The notes: generated by a model from the letters alone, not told the origin. A stretch of DNA of 64,000 bases from an uncultured Acidimicrobiaceae bacterium (GCA_947259365.1 CAMYMC010000019.1:62001-126000), one strand, 5' to 3'; counted from the first letter of the stretch, positions 40,383 to 49,402 are shown. Made by a program: numbers and translations.

Positions 40383-41433
40383 GGCGGATGAGCGGGACGT
40401 CCTCGTTGGAGTTCGGAACCTCAAGAAGTGGTTTCCCGTCCAGAAAGGATTCATCGCGAGCCTCCTTGCTCGAGGCCACATCGACTACGTGAGGGCCGTG
40501 GACGGGGTCGATTTCGACATCCGCCGAGGCGAGGTGCTCGGCCTGGCCGGTGAGAGCGGCTCCGGGAAGTCGACCGTGGGCCGGCTCGTCCTCGCTCTGC
40601 TCGAGCCGACCGAGGGCACGGTGGAGCTCGACGGCGTGGACCTGGCGTCGCTGAGCCCCGAGGAGTTGCGCAAGACACGGCGCAGAATGCAGGTGGTGTT
40701 CCAGGACCCGCTGGCATCGCTCAATCCGCGCATGACCGTGGGTCAGGCGATTCAGCACCCCGCGCAGATCCACATGCCGGAGTTGACTCCCGAGCAGCAG
40801 AGGCATCTCGTGCTCACCATGCTCGACGCCGTGGGGATGAACCCAGCGCAGTTCTTCTACGACAAGTACCCGCATCAGATCAGTGGCGGTCAGCGACAGC
40901 GGGTCGTCATCGCCCGCGCCTTGATCACCCAGCCGGAGCTCATCGTTGCCGACGAGCCCATAGCCATGGCGGACGTATCGGTGCAGGCCCTACTCCTCGA
41001 CCTGATGATCCGCCTGAAGGAGGAGTTCGACCTCACCTACCTCTTCATCACTCACGATCTTGCGACGACCAAGTACATCTGCGATCGGATTGCCATCATG
41101 TACCTGGGTCGGATCGTCGAGATCGGTGCCCTCGACGAAGTGTTCCACAACCCGCAGCATCCCTACACGCGGGCGCTTCTGTCGGCGGTCCCCGTGCCGG
41201 ATCCGAAACACAGGCGCACCGAGCCGCTTCCGGCGGGGGAGATTCCGAACCCGGTCGACCCGCCGGCCGGGTGCCACTTCCACCCCCGCTGCCCGATCGC
41301 GCGAGAGGGCCTCTGTGAGAGGCTCGTCCCCGAGCTGCGCCGGGTCGAAGGCGCTGACGACCATTTCGCATCGTGTCATCTACGCACCGGTGATCACACG
41401 CTCTTCGATCCCGACCGGCTGCGGGCGGGTTGA
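40375..41433 (+). CDS. ABC transporter ATPase, DppF type
   Basis: 352 aa. Walker A GESGSGKST is near residue 61, the signature ISGGQRQR near 169, and Walker B LIVADEPIAMADVS near 190. The D-loop reads MAD instead of the usual ALD; related DppF proteins show similar changes, so activity is not excluded. The C-terminal oligopeptide extension has CHFHPRCPIAREGLC. GTG start overlaps dppD by 8 nt. Last gene of the importer operon. Confidence 0.9.
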   Translation: MAEADERDVLVGVRNLKKWFPVQKGFIASLLARGHIDYVRAVDGVDFDIRRGEVLGLAGESGSGKSTVGRLVLALLEPTEGTVELDGVDLASLSPEELRKTRRRMQVVFQDPLASLNPRMTVGQAIQHPAQIHMPELTPEQQRHLVLTMLDAVGMNPAQFFYDKYPHQISGGQRQRVVIARALITQPELIVADEPIAMADVSVQALLLDLMIRLKEEFDLTYLFITHDLATTKYICDRIAIMYLGRIVEIGALDEVFHNPQHPYTRALLSAVPVPDPKHRRTEPLPAGEIPNPVDPPAGCHFHPRCPIAREGLCERLVPELRRVEGADDHFASCHLRTGDHTLFDPDRLRAG

Positions 41434-41502
41434 TGGTCGCGACCGGCGCCGGGCCGCCGGGTAGCCGCGAGCTTCTCCCTGGACCGGATCGCATGTGAGA
41501 GG

Positions 41503-41523
41503 CCCGGCCTTCGGCTGGCCGGG
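41503..41523 (+). terminator. Hairpin after the ABC importer operon
   Basis: CCCGGCC (41503-41509) pairs with GGCCGGG (41517-41523) around a 7-nt loop, 70 nt after the dppF stop. The short U-tract of a classical terminator is missing. Confidence 0.45.
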
Positions 41524-41637
41524 ACCGCTCTCGGCGAAGCAGCCGTCCCGCCTTCCAGCGCCGACCGGTCGGATGCGAGGTGCGGACACCTTGCGCCTTG
41601 CGGCGTAGGCTGAGCGGAGAAGGGAGGAGCAGCACCG

Positions 41638-41910
41638 ATGGGTGCGGCGCTGCCGATCGTCGTCATCATCGCGGTCATCGCGGCCGTCATCGTGCTGGCG
41701 ACGCGCCTCGTCTCACCCGCGGAGCGGCTGCTCGCCGACGTCGAGCGTCTCGAGTCCCAGATCCGGACCCGGCTCGAGCGGGGGTGGACGGTGGAGCGGA
41801 TGCTCGAACGGTTCCCAGATGTCTCGAGGGAGCAGGTCCTGTACGTCCTCGGGACGATGTCGGTGCCTCCGGAGGAGGCGTCGGGCCCGGGAGTCGACCG
41901 GGCGTCGTGA
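41638..41910 (+). CDS. Small single-pass membrane protein, 90 aa
   Basis: One N-terminal membrane helix (residues 4-23: LPIVVIIAVIAAVIVLATRL), then a charged coiled-coil-like stretch rich in Glu/Arg and a short helix-turn segment (ERFPDVSREQVLYVLG). I do not recognise the family. ATG at 41638 follows GGGAGGAGC. It stands alone between the importer operon and a small minus-strand gene. Confidence 0.6.
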   Translation: MGAALPIVVIIAVIAAVIVLATRLVSPAERLLADVERLESQIRTRLERGWTVERMLERFPDVSREQVLYVLGTMSVPPEEASGPGVDRAS

Positions 41911-42033
41911 CCGGGCCGTCATCGGCCCGCGAGCACCGGTCTGTCGCGGCCACCCTGCGACCGGCCGCCAGGAGCTCCCGCGGCCGGACCGATGGGCGCC
42001 GTGATCCGGCTCGCCGGCCCGTTGGGACCGGGC

Positions 42034-42234
42034 TCAGCTCTCCTTGCTCGCCTCGTCGTCGGTCTCGGCGTCGGGAGGCGGCGCCGGCTCCTCCTGCTCG
42101 GTGCGAGACCGCAGCTGCCGGCGCCGGCTCGTCCTCTGCTCGAAGAACCGCGACGCGTGGTCCCGGCGCTTGCGTTGCCGGTGCGCCGTCGAGCGGTCGT
42201 GGTTCTTGCGTCGGAACCCGGAATCGTGGCTCAC
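42034..42234 (-). CDS. Small basic protein, 66 aa
   Basis: A short protein with a very basic N-terminal half (Arg/Lys/His-rich up to about residue 45) and an acidic, proline-containing tail (EQEEPAPPPDAETDDEASKES). The GTG start at 42234 has a near-perfect ribosome site (AGGAGGT, 5-6 nt away), which supports expression. Such composition suggests nucleic-acid or ribosome contact, but no family is recognised. The long plus-strand frame over this stretch is a shadow. Confidence 0.5.
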   Translation of the reverse strand: MSHDSGFRRKNHDRSTAHRQRKRRDHASRFFEQRTSRRRQLRSRTEQEEPAPPPDAETDDEASKES

Positions 42235-42342
42235 ACCACCTCCTCGCGGACTGGGCGATCTCCATCATGCCCGACCGAGTCCCGGCCGCCCAGGGGCGAT
42301 GGCCCCTACGCGGCGCCAACCCGGGCTACCGTCTGGGCCGCG

Positions 42343-43677
42343 ATGACCCGGAAGGCCGAACCAGCAACCAGCGTCCTCATCCTCGGCGCCGCCGGACGCG
42401 ACTTTCACGACTTCAACGTGCTGTACCGCGACGACCCTTCGACTCGCGTCGTTGCGTTCTCGGCCACTCAGATCCCCAACATCTCCGACCGGCGCTACCC
42501 ACCCGAGCTTGCCGGGCCCCTCTACCCGGAGGGGATCCCGATCGTGCCCGAGGACGAGCTCGAGCAGATCGTCGTCGAACACGGCGTCGACGTCGTCGTC
42601 TTCGCCTACTCCGACGTCCGGCACGACCACGTCATGCACCTCGCCGCCCGGGCCAACGCCGTCGGCGCCTCATTCCACCTTCACGGCGGTGCGACGATGC
42701 TCGAGTCGAGCCGGCCGGTCATCGCGGTGACGGCGGTGCGGACCGGGGCGGGCAAGAGCCAGACGTCGCGCAAGATCCGCGGTCTCGCCGCCGCTGCCGG
42801 CAAGCGGGTCGCTGCGGTTCGCCACCCCATGGCGTACGGGAACCTCCTCCACCAGCGGCTCCAGCGATTCGCCACCTTCGCCGACCTCGACGACGCCGAC
42901 GTGACCATCGAGGAGCGGGAGGAGTACGAGCCGTACCTTCGTGAGGGCGCCGTCGTCTTCGCCGGGGCGGACTACGAGGCGATCCTGCGGGCGGCGGAGG
43001 CCGAAGCCGACCTCATCGTCTGGGACGGGGGCAACAACGACACGCCCTTCTTCCGGCCGACGCTCGACATCTGCGTCGTCGATCCTCACCGGGCGGGCCA
43101 CGAGCTGTCCTACTGGCCGGGCGAGGCGAACCTGCGCCGGGCCGGCGTCGTCATCATCAACAAGATCGACTCGGCGTCGACGCCGCAGCTCGAGACGATC
43201 CGGGCCAACGTCGCCGCGGTGAACCCGGATGCGACCGTCATCGAAGCGGCGTCGGTCGTCACCGTCGACGACCCCGCTCCCATCGCCGACAGCAGGGTGC
43301 TCGTCATCGAGGACGGGCCGACGACGACTCACGGCGAGATGTCTTTCGGGGCCGGGATGGTCGCTGCTCATCGCCACGGCGCCGCCGAGATCCTCGATCC
43401 CCGGCCCTATGCGATGGGAACCCTCGTCGACGTCTTCGAGCAGTACCCCCATCTCGAGCGGGTTCTCCCGGCGATGGGTTACGGCGCCCAGCAGCGCCGC
43501 GACCTCAAGGACACGATTCAGCGTGCTGCGGCAGACCTCGACGTCGTCGTCATCGGGACGCCGATCGACCTCGCCGGCGTCCTGGAACTCGACGTTCCGT
43601 CCGTCCGGGTCGGCTACGACCTCGAGGAGCGGGTCGGGCCCAGGCTCGAGGACCTCATGGCCCCGTACCTCTCCTGA
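42343..43677 (+). CDS. Cyclic 2,3-diphosphoglycerate synthetase-like P-loop protein
   Basis: 444 aa. The N-terminal Rossmann-like region (VLILGAAGRDFHDFNVLYRDDP) reaches about residue 125. A P-loop TGAGKSQTSRKI is near 138, and a GTPase-like NKIDS motif is near 272. This is the layout of the cPGS family, known in archaea for making the thermolyte cyclic 2,3-diphosphoglycerate; bacterial members are common and mostly uncharacterised. ATG at 42343. A GTPase/metal-chaperone role is the alternative. Confidence 0.75.
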   Translation: MTRKAEPATSVLILGAAGRDFHDFNVLYRDDPSTRVVAFSATQIPNISDRRYPPELAGPLYPEGIPIVPEDELEQIVVEHGVDVVVFAYSDVRHDHVMHLAARANAVGASFHLHGGATMLESSRPVIAVTAVRTGAGKSQTSRKIRGLAAAAGKRVAAVRHPMAYGNLLHQRLQRFATFADLDDADVTIEEREEYEPYLREGAVVFAGADYEAILRAAEAEADLIVWDGGNNDTPFFRPTLDICVVDPHRAGHELSYWPGEANLRRAGVVIINKIDSASTPQLETIRANVAAVNPDATVIEAASVVTVDDPAPIADSRVLVIEDGPTTTHGEMSFGAGMVAAHRHGAAEILDPRPYAMGTLVDVFEQYPHLERVLPAMGYGAQQRRDLKDTIQRAAADLDVVVIGTPIDLAGVLELDVPSVRVGYDLEERVGPRLEDLMAPYLS

Positions 43678-43696
43678 GCGCTGCGGTCCTGGCCGT

Positions 43697-44698
43697 TCAG
43701 TGGCCGGCGTGGGGAAAACCGGCGAGGCGCAGCGTGTCGACGACCGGAGACATCCGCTCCCGGAAGTTCCGCCCCACCGGGAGCCCGACGGCGTCGACGA
43801 CCCTGTTGAAGATCTCGAACCCGCCGGCGACGGCGGCGGCCTTGACCCCCGCCTGGTCCCCGAGCACCGCCGCCGTCGCCTCGACATGGGAGGCGTCGGT
43901 CGCGGCACCGGTCGCGGCATGGCCCAGGGCGACGAGCTCGCGTCCGGCCTCGATCCTCGGGTCGCGCCCTTGCGATCTGATCGCCGCGATGTCGATCTCC
44001 CGGCCTGTCTTCCTGGCGCTCCAACTGAGCATCCCGACGTGGGCGAGCGTTCAGTAGAAGCACTCGTTGGCGAACGAGACGGTGGAGGCGACGAGCTCGA
44101 TCTGGGTCCGGTGCAGGCCCCACAGCGTGATGTCGGGGTCCTCCATCTGAGCCGGCGACATGTAGAGGAGGTCGGAGACGTCGACCATCGCCCGGCGCGC
44201 CTCGGGGACTGCGGAGAGGACGTTCGGCGGCGAGGCGATGCCCTCGATCCCGATCCATGCCCTCCCCTTGCGCACCGGCCCGCTCGCCGGCTGCTGCGAC
44301 GGTTCGCCGGCCGCCGGCTCCGGGAACGGCTCGAGCTCGCCACCGAGGAGCCGGGTGACGGTGTCGACGGCGACGACCCTGGCGACGATGCCGGCCAGTT
44401 CGACGTAGCGAGGCTCCCCGATGCCGGACACCACCTCGTCGACCCACTCCCGGGTCGTCACGGCGGGCGTCGCCGCGAGGAGCGCCGCCGCCTCGTTCGC
44501 CGGCTCCGGCAAGGACGGGCTGCGGTACGGATCGCCGAGCCGGTTGCGGCGGGCCACCGTGGCGATGGCGACGCGTTCGGCTGCGGTCCACCACGTGCCG
44601 ATCGAGGCGATCTGCCGCCAGGTCCGAGCGAAGGTCTCCCCGAGCGCGTCGGGGACGTCGACGGGACTCTCGGCGAACGCGAACACGGCGGGGAGCAT
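43697..44698 (-). CDS. AhpD-like/carboxymuconolactone decarboxylase-family protein, probable selenoprotein (in-frame TGA at codon 216)
   Basis: Two open stretches of one frame are separated by a single TGA (44053-44051). Read through, the protein has 333 aa and the motif around the TGA is NECFY-[TGA]-TLAHVGML. In AhpD-like enzymes this place is CxxCxxxH, so the TGA stands exactly at the second redox cysteine. Family-like sequence continues for 117 residues after it. A hairpin with a G at the second loop position follows at a distance fitting a bacterial SECIS. This indicates selenocysteine (Cys-x-x-Sec), as known for some AhpD-like proteins. It probably reduces peroxides or disulfides. A nonsense mutation or sequencing error is the alternative. 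Confidence 0.75.
44018..44030 (-). other. SECIS-like hairpin after the TGA of the AhpD-like gene
   Basis: On the minus strand GCTC-AGTTG-GAGC begins 20 nt after the TGA. The loop has G at its second position, the feature I recall as shared by bacterial SECIS elements, and the loop-to-UGA distance lies in the accepted range. The stem is only 4 bp, so alone it is weak evidence. Confidence 0.4.
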
Positions 44699-44738
44699 AG
44701 GTGGAGATCGTCGGGACAGAACCCGCCCCGAAGGGAGC

Positions 44739-45329
44739 TCAGCGGTCCGCGCCGAGCGCCCGGACGACGAGGCGGGCGAGCGTCCGTGCCGTCTCCGGGC
44801 CGGGCTCGATCCCGTCCCGACGCATGATCCAGCCCCGCAGCGGCATGAACGCAGCGAGAAAGGCGACGAGGTGCCCGACGAGCAGCGGATCGTCGCAAGA
44901 GAGCTCCCCGCGCTCGATGCCCAGCGTGATGAGCTCGGCGACCCGCCGGGCGTTGTCCCGCTCGCCGGCGGCGAGGGCCTCGCGGTGGGCCTCGTCGAGG
45001 GCCACCGTTTCGCGATACATCACCTGAACCTCCTGGGCCCGGGTGCGGTACGCGTCGAGGACGCGAGCGATCTCGGTTTCGACGTCGCCGGTGGTGGTCT
45101 CGCCGCTCGGCGTCACGATCTCGTCGACGGTGGCCGTCATCTGCCGGTACACGAGCGAGAGCACGTCGTCTTTCGTCGTGATGTACTCGTAGAGGCCTCC
45201 CATGCTGAGGCCGGCGGCCTCGGCGATCTCCCTGATGGAGGTCGCGTGGAATCCCTTGTCGAGCAGGAGCGGGAGTGCTGCCGAGGCGATCTGTGCCTGG
45301 CGGGCTGCCCGCAGCTCGTCGGACGGCAT
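44739..45329 (-). CDS. TetR-family regulator of the atu-like cluster
   Basis: 196 aa. Helix-turn-helix TSIREIAEAAGLSMGGLYEYI is near residues 30-50, followed by a TetR C-terminal domain. It follows the acyl-CoA dehydrogenase gene by 7 nt and is co-transcribed with it. In the Pseudomonas acyclic-terpene cluster a TetR protein (AtuR) binds inverted repeats and represses the operon. Here two matching 20-bp palindromes (46513-46532, 54745-54764) stand at the cluster's promoters and are its likely targets. Confidence 0.82.
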   Translation of the reverse strand: MPSDELRAARQAQIASAALPLLLDKGFHATSIREIAEAAGLSMGGLYEYITTKDDVLSLVYRQMTATVDEIVTPSGETTTGDVETEIARVLDAYRTRAQEVQVMYRETVALDEAHREALAAGERDNARRVAELITLGIERGELSCDDPLLVGHLVAFLAAFMPLRGWIMRRDGIEPGPETARTLARLVVRALGADR

Positions 45330-45336
45330 CCGGCGC

Positions 45337-46482
45337 CTACATCCAGTAGCCGTCGGCTCGGGCGAGTACCTGGAGCATCGTCTCGTCCGACCCTCCGCCG
45401 ATCGACATGAGTCGGTTGTCCCTCAGGAACCGGGCCGTCCACGTCTCTTCCATGTACCCGATGCCGCCGTGGAACTGCAGGCACCAGTCGGCGACCTCGC
45501 GCAGGAGCCGCCCGGCCTTGATCTTGGCAATCGCGGCGAAACGGGTGGTGTCCTCGCCGCGGCTGTACGCCTCGGCGGTTGCGTAGTTGTAGTGCTTGAG
45601 GAGGTCGACCTCGACGGCGAGCTCGGCGAGGCGGTACTGGAGGTACTGGTTGTGGAGGAGCGGCTTGCCGAACGCGACCCGCTCCTTGAGGTAGCCCTTC
45701 GTCTTGTCCAGCGCCATCTCGCACGACCCGACGGCCCCGTAGGCGGCCCACATCCGCTCGACGACGAACTGGGCCATCTGCTGGCGGAAGCCGTCGCCGG
45801 GGGTGCCGATGATGTTGGCCGCCGGGACCCTGACGTCGCTGAAGGTGAGGAGCCCGGTGTCGGAGGCCCGCATCCCGAGCTTGTCGAGCTTGCGGGACAC
45901 CTCGAACCCCGGAGCGTCGGCCGGCACGACGATCTGGCTCATCCCGTGGTGGCCGCCCTCGTCGGACGTGCGGGCGAGGACGCACATCCAGTCTGCTTGC
46001 AGCGCGTTCGTGATGTACATCTTCGAGCCGTTGATGACGAGCTCGTCCCCGTCGCTATCGGCACGGGTACGGATGGCGGCGACGTCGGATCCGGCGTCGG
46101 GTTCCGTCACCGCGATCGAGCACACCATCTCACCGCGCAGTGCCGGGGCGAGGTAACGCTGCTTCAGCTCCTCGGACCCGAACTCGTGGAGCGACGGCGT
46201 CGCCATGTCCGCCTGCACCCCGAGCGCCATTCCGATCGAGCCGCCGGCCGCCCGGCCGAACTCCTCGGCGAGGATGACGGTGAAGAGGTGATCCGCTCCC
46301 TGTCCGCCGTATTCGGGGTCGTACTCGAGCCCGATCATGCCGAGCTCGGCCATCTGGGAGAAGACGTCGTGGAGGGGCATCATCCCCTTCGCCTCCCACT
46401 CCTCGACGTGGGGGTCGATCTCCTGGACCACGAAGCTCCGGACGAGGCGGCGGAAATCGTGATGCTCGTCTGTGAAGGGCAT
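45337..46482 (-). CDS. Acyl-CoA dehydrogenase, citronellyl-CoA dehydrogenase-like
   Basis: 381 aa FAD-dependent acyl-CoA dehydrogenase. Visible are the substrate/FAD motif VTEPDAGSDVAAIRT near 123, ITNALQADWM, and the C-terminal QFHGGIGYMEETWTARFLRD region. The ATG at 46482 (AGAGGAG upstream) was chosen because the in-frame ATG at 46548 would place the operator inside the gene. With the AtuA and carboxylase genes nearby it probably introduces the 2,3-double bond of citronellyl-CoA or another branched acyl-CoA. Confidence 0.83.
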   Translation of the reverse strand: MPFTDEHHDFRRLVRSFVVQEIDPHVEEWEAKGMMPLHDVFSQMAELGMIGLEYDPEYGGQGADHLFTVILAEEFGRAAGGSIGMALGVQADMATPSLHEFGSEELKQRYLAPALRGEMVCSIAVTEPDAGSDVAAIRTRADSDGDELVINGSKMYITNALQADWMCVLARTSDEGGHHGMSQIVVPADAPGFEVSRKLDKLGMRASDTGLLTFSDVRVPAANIIGTPGDGFRQQMAQFVVERMWAAYGAVGSCEMALDKTKGYLKERVAFGKPLLHNQYLQYRLAELAVEVDLLKHYNYATAEAYSRGEDTTRFAAIAKIKAGRLLREVADWCLQFHGGIGYMEETWTARFLRDNRLMSIGGGSDETMLQVLARADGYWM

Positions 46483-46512
46483 GAGGAGCTCCTCTGACGC
46501 CCCAATAGTAGG

Positions 46513-46532
46513 CTGAACGAGCGCTCGCTCGG
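46513..46532. promoter_or_regulatory. TetR-type operator between divergent acyl-CoA dehydrogenase and hydratase genes
   Basis: CTGAACGAGC-GCTCGCTCGG, an 8-of-10 palindrome, lies midway between the starts at 46482 (minus) and 46547 (plus). Its core GAACGAGCGCTCGCTCGG is also found, on the other strand, upstream of the carboxylase operon. Confidence 0.65.
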
Positions 46533-46546
46533 TGAGGTGCCTCGCC

Positions 46547-47344
46547 ATGCCCCACTCCGTGCTCTACGACGTCGCCGGTCACGTCGCCACGGTGACGCTC
46601 AACCGCCCCGACGTGCTCAACGCCGGTAACCGCGAGCTTCTCGCCGGGATCCAGGAGGCGGTGGAGCTGGCGCTGGGGGACGACGACGTGCGCTCAGTCG
46701 TTCTGACCGGCGCCGGTCGCGGCTTCTGCGCAGGAGCCGATCTCGCCGCCGGGCCGTGGTGGCCGGAAGGCCTCACCGTCGGTGAAGGAGTCGGCTGGAT
46801 CCTCGAGCACTGGTGGAACCCGACGGCGATGATGATCCGGAACTCGGCGAAGCCGACGGTCGCCGCCGTCAACGGCGTCGCCGCCGGCGGAGGCGTCGGG
46901 CTCGCGCTCGCGTGCGACGTCGTGGTCGCCGCCGAGTCGGCGAGCTTCGTCCAGGTCTTCGGCCCGCAGCTGGCGGTGGTGCCGGACGTCGGCTCGACGT
47001 GGCATCTGCCCCGGCTGGTGGGCCTCGCCCGCGCCCGAGCGCTGGCCATGCTGGGCGACCCGCTCGACGCCGTCACGGCAGCCGAGTGGGGCCTGGTCTG
47101 GGAGTGTGTGCCGGACGCCGAGCTGTCCGGGCGCGCTCGCGCCCTGGCGAGCCGGCTCGGTGCCCTCGATCCGGCGGTCGCCGCAGCCATTCCCAGGGTT
47201 CTCGCCGAAGGGCTCGGAGCCTCTCTCGCCGATCAGCTCGCCCGTGAGGCGGAGGTCAACACCGAGCTCGGCAATGGTCCCGGGTTCGCCGAGGGCGTCA
47301 CCGCCTTTCTCGAACGCCGCCCGCCCCGTTTCCGGGACGGCTGA
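46547..47344 (+). CDS. Enoyl-CoA hydratase/isomerase family protein (PaaG-like active site)
   Basis: 265 aa crotonase fold. The oxyanion loop GFCAGADLAAG is intact, but the first catalytic Glu of hydratases is absent (AAGGGVGLALACD). The second region reads VVPDVGSTWHLPR, with an Asp as in PaaG-type isomerases. It is thus more likely an isomerase or a specialised hydratase such as AtuE (isohexenylglutaconyl-CoA hydratase) than a plain enoyl-CoA hydratase. It diverges from the acyl-CoA dehydrogenase gene over a shared operator. ATG at 46547 with GGTGAGG upstream. Confidence 0.8.
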   Translation: MPHSVLYDVAGHVATVTLNRPDVLNAGNRELLAGIQEAVELALGDDDVRSVVLTGAGRGFCAGADLAAGPWWPEGLTVGEGVGWILEHWWNPTAMMIRNSAKPTVAAVNGVAAGGGVGLALACDVVVAAESASFVQVFGPQLAVVPDVGSTWHLPRLVGLARARALAMLGDPLDAVTAAEWGLVWECVPDAELSGRARALASRLGALDPAVAAAIPRVLAEGLGASLADQLAREAEVNTELGNGPGFAEGVTAFLERRPPRFRDG

Positions 47345-47349
47345 AGCGA

Positions 47350-48018
47350 TCAGCCGGACGCGACCGGGTTGTGGAGTCCGGTGAGGTCGAGGCGGTATAC
47401 GACGCTGCCGTCAGCGCCCCGGCCCCGCTCGAACCCCATCCGGTCGAGATACTCGGTGTGCCGCTGCGACCCGGGCTCGCTCCACACCACGTCGCAGCGG
47501 GGGTCGGTGAAGACGCCCGACCGAGTCGAGTAGAGGAACCCGCCGATCTTGAAGTCGCGGTATTGGGGGATGACGTAGTCGAGCTCGACCTCGATGGACC
47601 CGTCGGGGTGCACCTTCCCGATGAAGAGCCCGGCGGGGACGAGGTTGCGGAGGATGAAGACCCGGATCTGGTCGTCGGCCGGGTCGTACTCGAACCCCGG
47701 CTGGAAGGTGTGGATGTCTTCGAGGTAGAAGTCGATGAAGTACGCCAGGTAGCGCGAATCCTTGAGGACGCTGAGGATCGTGAAGTACTCCCGCTTCTTG
47801 GAGAGGAGCTCCCGGAGGAAGAACAGGTGGACGAAGATGATGACGACGTTGACGACGGCGATCGGGTACGCCTCGATGAGGAGGCTGTAGACGAGGAACA
47901 CCGATGTCCCGGCGAGCCCGAAGAGCCGCAGCTTGAGGATCGACTTGCGCGTCAAGGAGACGACGATGAGCGCCGATCCCACGTAGCCGATGAGTTGCTC
48001 GATGACGGATGCGCTCAC
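47350..48018 (-). CDS. YgjV-like membrane protein with a soluble C-terminal domain
   Basis: 222 aa. Residues 1-75 hold about three membrane helices (YVGSALIVVSLTRKSILKLR, LFGLAGTSVFLVYSLLI, AVVNVVIIFVHLFFLREL), as in the YgjV inner-membrane family. About 145 soluble residues follow, with an acetyltransferase-like look (DYVIPQYRDFKIGGFLY, EYLDRMGFERG). The role is unknown. It converges on the hydratase gene with a 5-nt gap. Confidence 0.65.
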   Translation of the reverse strand: MSASVIEQLIGYVGSALIVVSLTRKSILKLRLFGLAGTSVFLVYSLLIEAYPIAVVNVVIIFVHLFFLRELLSKKREYFTILSVLKDSRYLAYFIDFYLEDIHTFQPGFEYDPADDQIRVFILRNLVPAGLFIGKVHPDGSIEVELDYVIPQYRDFKIGGFLYSTRSGVFTDPRCDVVWSEPGSQRHTEYLDRMGFERGRGADGSVVYRLDLTGLHNPVASG

Positions 48019-48115
48019 GGCCGGGCATCGTACCGGTGGCGCCCGCAGCTCGGGGTTGCGCGCCGCACCGGCGTTTCGATGGCCCGTGAGGCGGCAGGGC
48101 TACCGGTCGCCCGGC

Positions 48116-49288
48116 TCAGGAGCGAAGCGCGCCCAATGCAGCAACTGCGGCGTCGAGCTCCGCTTCGGTGTTGAAGTAGTGCGGCGAGAGCCGGAGGAGG
48201 TCGGGGAGGTCGCGGCGCTCCGCATCGAGACGTGTCGACTGCGGCGTCGTGACCGAGACGTTGATCCCCCGCTCGAACAGCCGGTCGCGGGAGTCGACGG
48301 CATCGAACCCGGGCACGGCGACCGTGACGATGCCGCAGCGACGACGGCCGATGTCGTAGGTGGTGAACCCGGCGGCGGCGAGCTTGTCGCGAAGGCTCGC
48401 GCCGAGGCCCGTGACCCGCTCCTCGATGGCGGGGAGGCCCCAGGCGAGCGCCTCGTCGACGGCGACACCGAGTCCGAGCACCGCCGCGTGGTTGAACTCC
48501 CAGTTCTCGTACCTGCGAGCGTCGGGGCGCGGCTCGTAGCGGTCGGTCGCCACCCACTCGGCGCCGTGCAGATCGAGCAGCGGTGGGGTCACGCGATCGA
48601 GCATCGTACGGCGCACGTAGAGGAAGCCCGTTCCCCTCGGTCCGCGCAGGTACTTGCGACCCGTGGCGGTGAGGAAGTCGCAGCCGAGCTGTTCGACGTC
48701 CAGCTCGAGCTGGCCCGCGGACTGGCACGCATCGAGGAGGAACGGCACCCCGGCAGCCCGGGCGACGCGGCCGACCTCCTCGGCGGGATTCACCAGCCCG
48801 CCGTTGGTGGGCACGTGGGTGATGCTGATCAACGTGGTGTGCTCGTCGATTGCCTCCCGCAGCGCTTCGACGTCGAGCTGGCCGTCGGCATCGCTCGGCA
48901 CGACGCGAACCCGGGCGCCGCGCCGCTGCGTCGCCATGAGGTAGGCGATGTAGTTGCTGGCGTACTCGGCCTCGGTGGTGAGGATGACGTCGCCTTCGCG
49001 CACCTCGATGGAGTGGAAGGCGAGATTCCACGCGGTCGTGGCGTTCTCGACGAGGGCGATTTCGCCCGATGATGCGCCGATGAGCCGAGCGATCGACCGA
49101 TACACATCGTCGAACGCGTTGGCGGCGGCGCGCGCCGCCTCGTAGCCGCCGATCCGGGTCTCCAGCCGGAGATGGTCGAGCTGGGCGTCGAGCACCGCCC
49201 GTGTCATCAGCGACGCCCCGGCGTTGTTGAGGTGGATCCGATCGGCACAGCCCGGGGTCTCCGCTCGCGCCCGTGATAGGTCGATCAC
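48116..49288 (-). CDS. Class V aminotransferase-fold PLP enzyme (cysteine desulfurase-like)
   Basis: 390 aa. N-terminal IHLNNAGASLM is near residue 18, the cofactor aspartate is in FLLDACQSAGQ, and the PLP lysine is in ATGRKYLRGPRGTGFLYV near 230. This is the pattern of isopenicillin-N-epimerase/cysteine-desulfurase-like members of the class V group. The GTG start at 49288 is preferred over an earlier start that adds a biased leader. The substrate is uncertain; because two likely selenoproteins are nearby, a selenocysteine lyase-like role is possible but unproven. Confidence 0.75.
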   Translation of the reverse strand: MIDLSRARAETPGCADRIHLNNAGASLMTRAVLDAQLDHLRLETRIGGYEAARAAANAFDDVYRSIARLIGASSGEIALVENATTAWNLAFHSIEVREGDVILTTEAEYASNYIAYLMATQRRGARVRVVPSDADGQLDVEALREAIDEHTTLISITHVPTNGGLVNPAEEVGRVARAAGVPFLLDACQSAGQLELDVEQLGCDFLTATGRKYLRGPRGTGFLYVRRTMLDRVTPPLLDLHGAEWVATDRYEPRPDARRYENWEFNHAAVLGLGVAVDEALAWGLPAIEERVTGLGASLRDKLAAAGFTTYDIGRRRCGIVTVAVPGFDAVDSRDRLFERGINVSVTTPQSTRLDAERRDLPDLLRLSPHYFNTEAELDAAVAALGALRS

Positions 49289-49402
49289 GGGCGGGAGCCT
49301 ACGCGCCGAAGGGCGCCGAGCCTGCCTCGGGACCCGCGACGGGAGCTGCTCGGCGTTCGGCTCGAGCCTCGAGGGCGTCAACAAGCTCGCGGGTCGGATG
49401 AC

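Noticed and set aside
43697-44698. Two separate genes or a simple nonsense mutation in the AhpD-like frame
   Set aside because: The TGA coincides exactly with the second catalytic Cys and the frame continues with family-like sequence; the same happens in the OsmC gene at 58.4-58.9 kb.
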